Part shown: piece after piece, positions 5,557 through 6,181 of the stretch
Numbering within the stretch: the stretch's first letter is position 1
Layout of the letters: each line of letters starts with the position of its first letter
Assembly: GCA_009923795.1 (NCBI GenBank)
Contig: RFSU01000135.1
Location: 1-6,181 of the forward strand
Length of the DNA stretch: 6,181 bases
Source: Sphingomonadaceae bacterium
GTDB taxonomy: Bacteria; Pseudomonadota; Alphaproteobacteria; Sphingomonadales; Sphingomonadaceae
Direction: 5' to 3'
Position numbers and translations under genes: made by a program
The notes under the pieces: generated by a model
What the model was told of the DNA's origin: nothing
What the model saw: only the letters and a program-made list of their open reading frames with translations
The model's database searches: none

Positions 5557-6181
5557 TCAAATATCAAAGACGAGCTGCGCCATATAGGTGCGCCCGCTAG
5601 AATAGGTGAAGCCCCCGCTGGAGGAGACTTGCCAGCCATAATCATTCAGCGCGTTCTGCAACTGGGCCCGAATGAGCATGGGATGCCCATCTAGCTTAAA
5701 GCGATAACGCCCGCCCAAATTGATCGTTTCACGCGGCGGCGCAACGAAGGTATTCAGGGGATTGGCCATGCGTGATGACAAGCTTTCCAGCGCCAGGTCG
5801 ACGGATATTGGGCTGTTTCCAGCCGCAAATCGCCAATCAATATTAGCAATGCTGCGGCGACGCACAGACCCCACGGGCTGCTTGCCGATCAACCCAGCGG
5901 TAACGGCCTCTCCCGAAATGACGGGATCAAGGAAGAGCGACCCCGCAACGATGGTGACGCCCGGCGCCAAACTTCCGGCCAAAGACAGCTCAAACCCGCG
6001 ATTATCAACCTGCCCCAACTGACGGTAGCGCAAAGACGGATCAAGATTGAAATAGGGCTTGCTGACCGAAAACAGGCCAGCAACCAAAGTGAGTTTTGGC
6101 GACACGCCATAGCGCAGGCCAAAATCAATCTGTCGCGTGCGAATGGCGGGCGGCGCTTCAGAACGGTTGGTGGCAACATCA
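5557..6181 (-). CDS. TonB-dependent outer-membrane receptor, C-terminal part (5' end beyond window)
   Basis: The last 207 residues of a larger protein; the frame is open to the right edge (codon at 6180), so the start lies outside. The sequence is a series of amphipathic strands with alternating hydrophobic and polar residues (for example IDFGLRYGVSPKLTLVAGLF), with short turns and longer loops, as in the last strands of a 22-strand TonB-dependent barrel. Recognisable C-terminal features are VDNRGFELSLAGSL (the usual strand with RGxE), SIANIDWRF, RETINLGGRYRF, LQNALNDYGW (the position of the usual N-L-F/L-D segment) and the final strand TYMAQLVFDI. Such receptors import iron-siderophores, haem, cobalamin or glycans across the outer membrane. 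The pattern recalls siderophore-type receptors, but the substrate cannot be told from this part. An internal GTG at 6105 is not the real start. The last residue is Ile, not the usual aromatic. Confidence 0.85.
   Translation of the reverse strand, partial: DVATNRSEAPPAIRTRQIDFGLRYGVSPKLTLVAGLFSVSKPYFNLDPSLRYRQLGQVDNRGFELSLAGSLAPGVTIVAGSLFLDPVISGEAVTAGLIGKQPVGSVRRRSIANIDWRFAAGNSPISVDLALESLSSRMANPLNTFVAPPRETINLGGRYRFKLDGHPMLIRAQLQNALNDYGWQVSSSGGFTYSSGRTYMAQLVFDI

Noticed and set aside
1..6181. A novel defence, mobile or biosynthetic system
   Set aside because: Every substantial gene is a known housekeeping, membrane or transport family; no repeats, toxin-antitoxin pair, reverse transcriptase, nuclease or other accessory signature was seen.

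Overview
The window looks like ordinary chromosomal housekeeping sequence from an alphaproteobacterium, most likely a sphingomonad (order Sphingomonadales). This is judged from the moderately high G+C, the protein styles (an RhlE-type helicase, a family-II IlvE, a UbiK/YbjN/ProC cluster, an alphaproteobacterial TspO and a TonB-dependent receptor) and the codon use. No database was searched, so the placement is an inference.

Layout: only the left end is on the + strand. Bases 1-1279 hold a DEAD-box RNA helicase of the RhlE type. It lacks its first dozen or so codons at the window edge and is broken by a one-base frameshift near base 142, between the Walker A motif and motif Ia. The break creates a TGATG stop-start junction. 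A weak terminator-like hairpin follows. Everything else is on the - strand and convergent with the helicase. Read in the direction of transcription, from right to left, it is: the 3' end of a TonB-dependent outer-membrane receptor (runs off the right edge); tspO (tryptophan-rich sensory protein); ubiK (ubiquinone biosynthesis accessory factor); a YbjN-domain protein; proC (pyrroline-5-carboxylate reductase, start overlapping the ybjN stop by ATGA); ilvE (branched-chain aminotransferase); a tRNA-Gln(UUG) with encoded CCA; and msrA (methionine sulfoxide reductase A).

How the genes may work together: ubiK-ybjN-proC, probably with tspO, forms a compact co-directional block. The clearest sign of coupling is the ATGA overlap between ybjN and proC. 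ilvE probably has its own promoter in the 98-base gap after proC. The tRNA lies 50 bases beyond ilvE and could be processed from the ilvE transcript or have its own promoter. msrA has a good ribosome binding site and repairs oxidised methionine. Amino-acid metabolism (proC, ilvE), respiratory quinone synthesis (ubiK) and oxidative-stress functions (msrA, possibly tspO) are neighbours, but no single pathway links them.

I found no mobile element, CRISPR array, phage gene or convincing novel system. The points most worth a second look are the helicase frameshift with its TGATG junction, and an uninterrupted nine-G coding tract in tspO that could slip. No stretch over 300 bases lacks a gene; the largest gap is about 98 bases.
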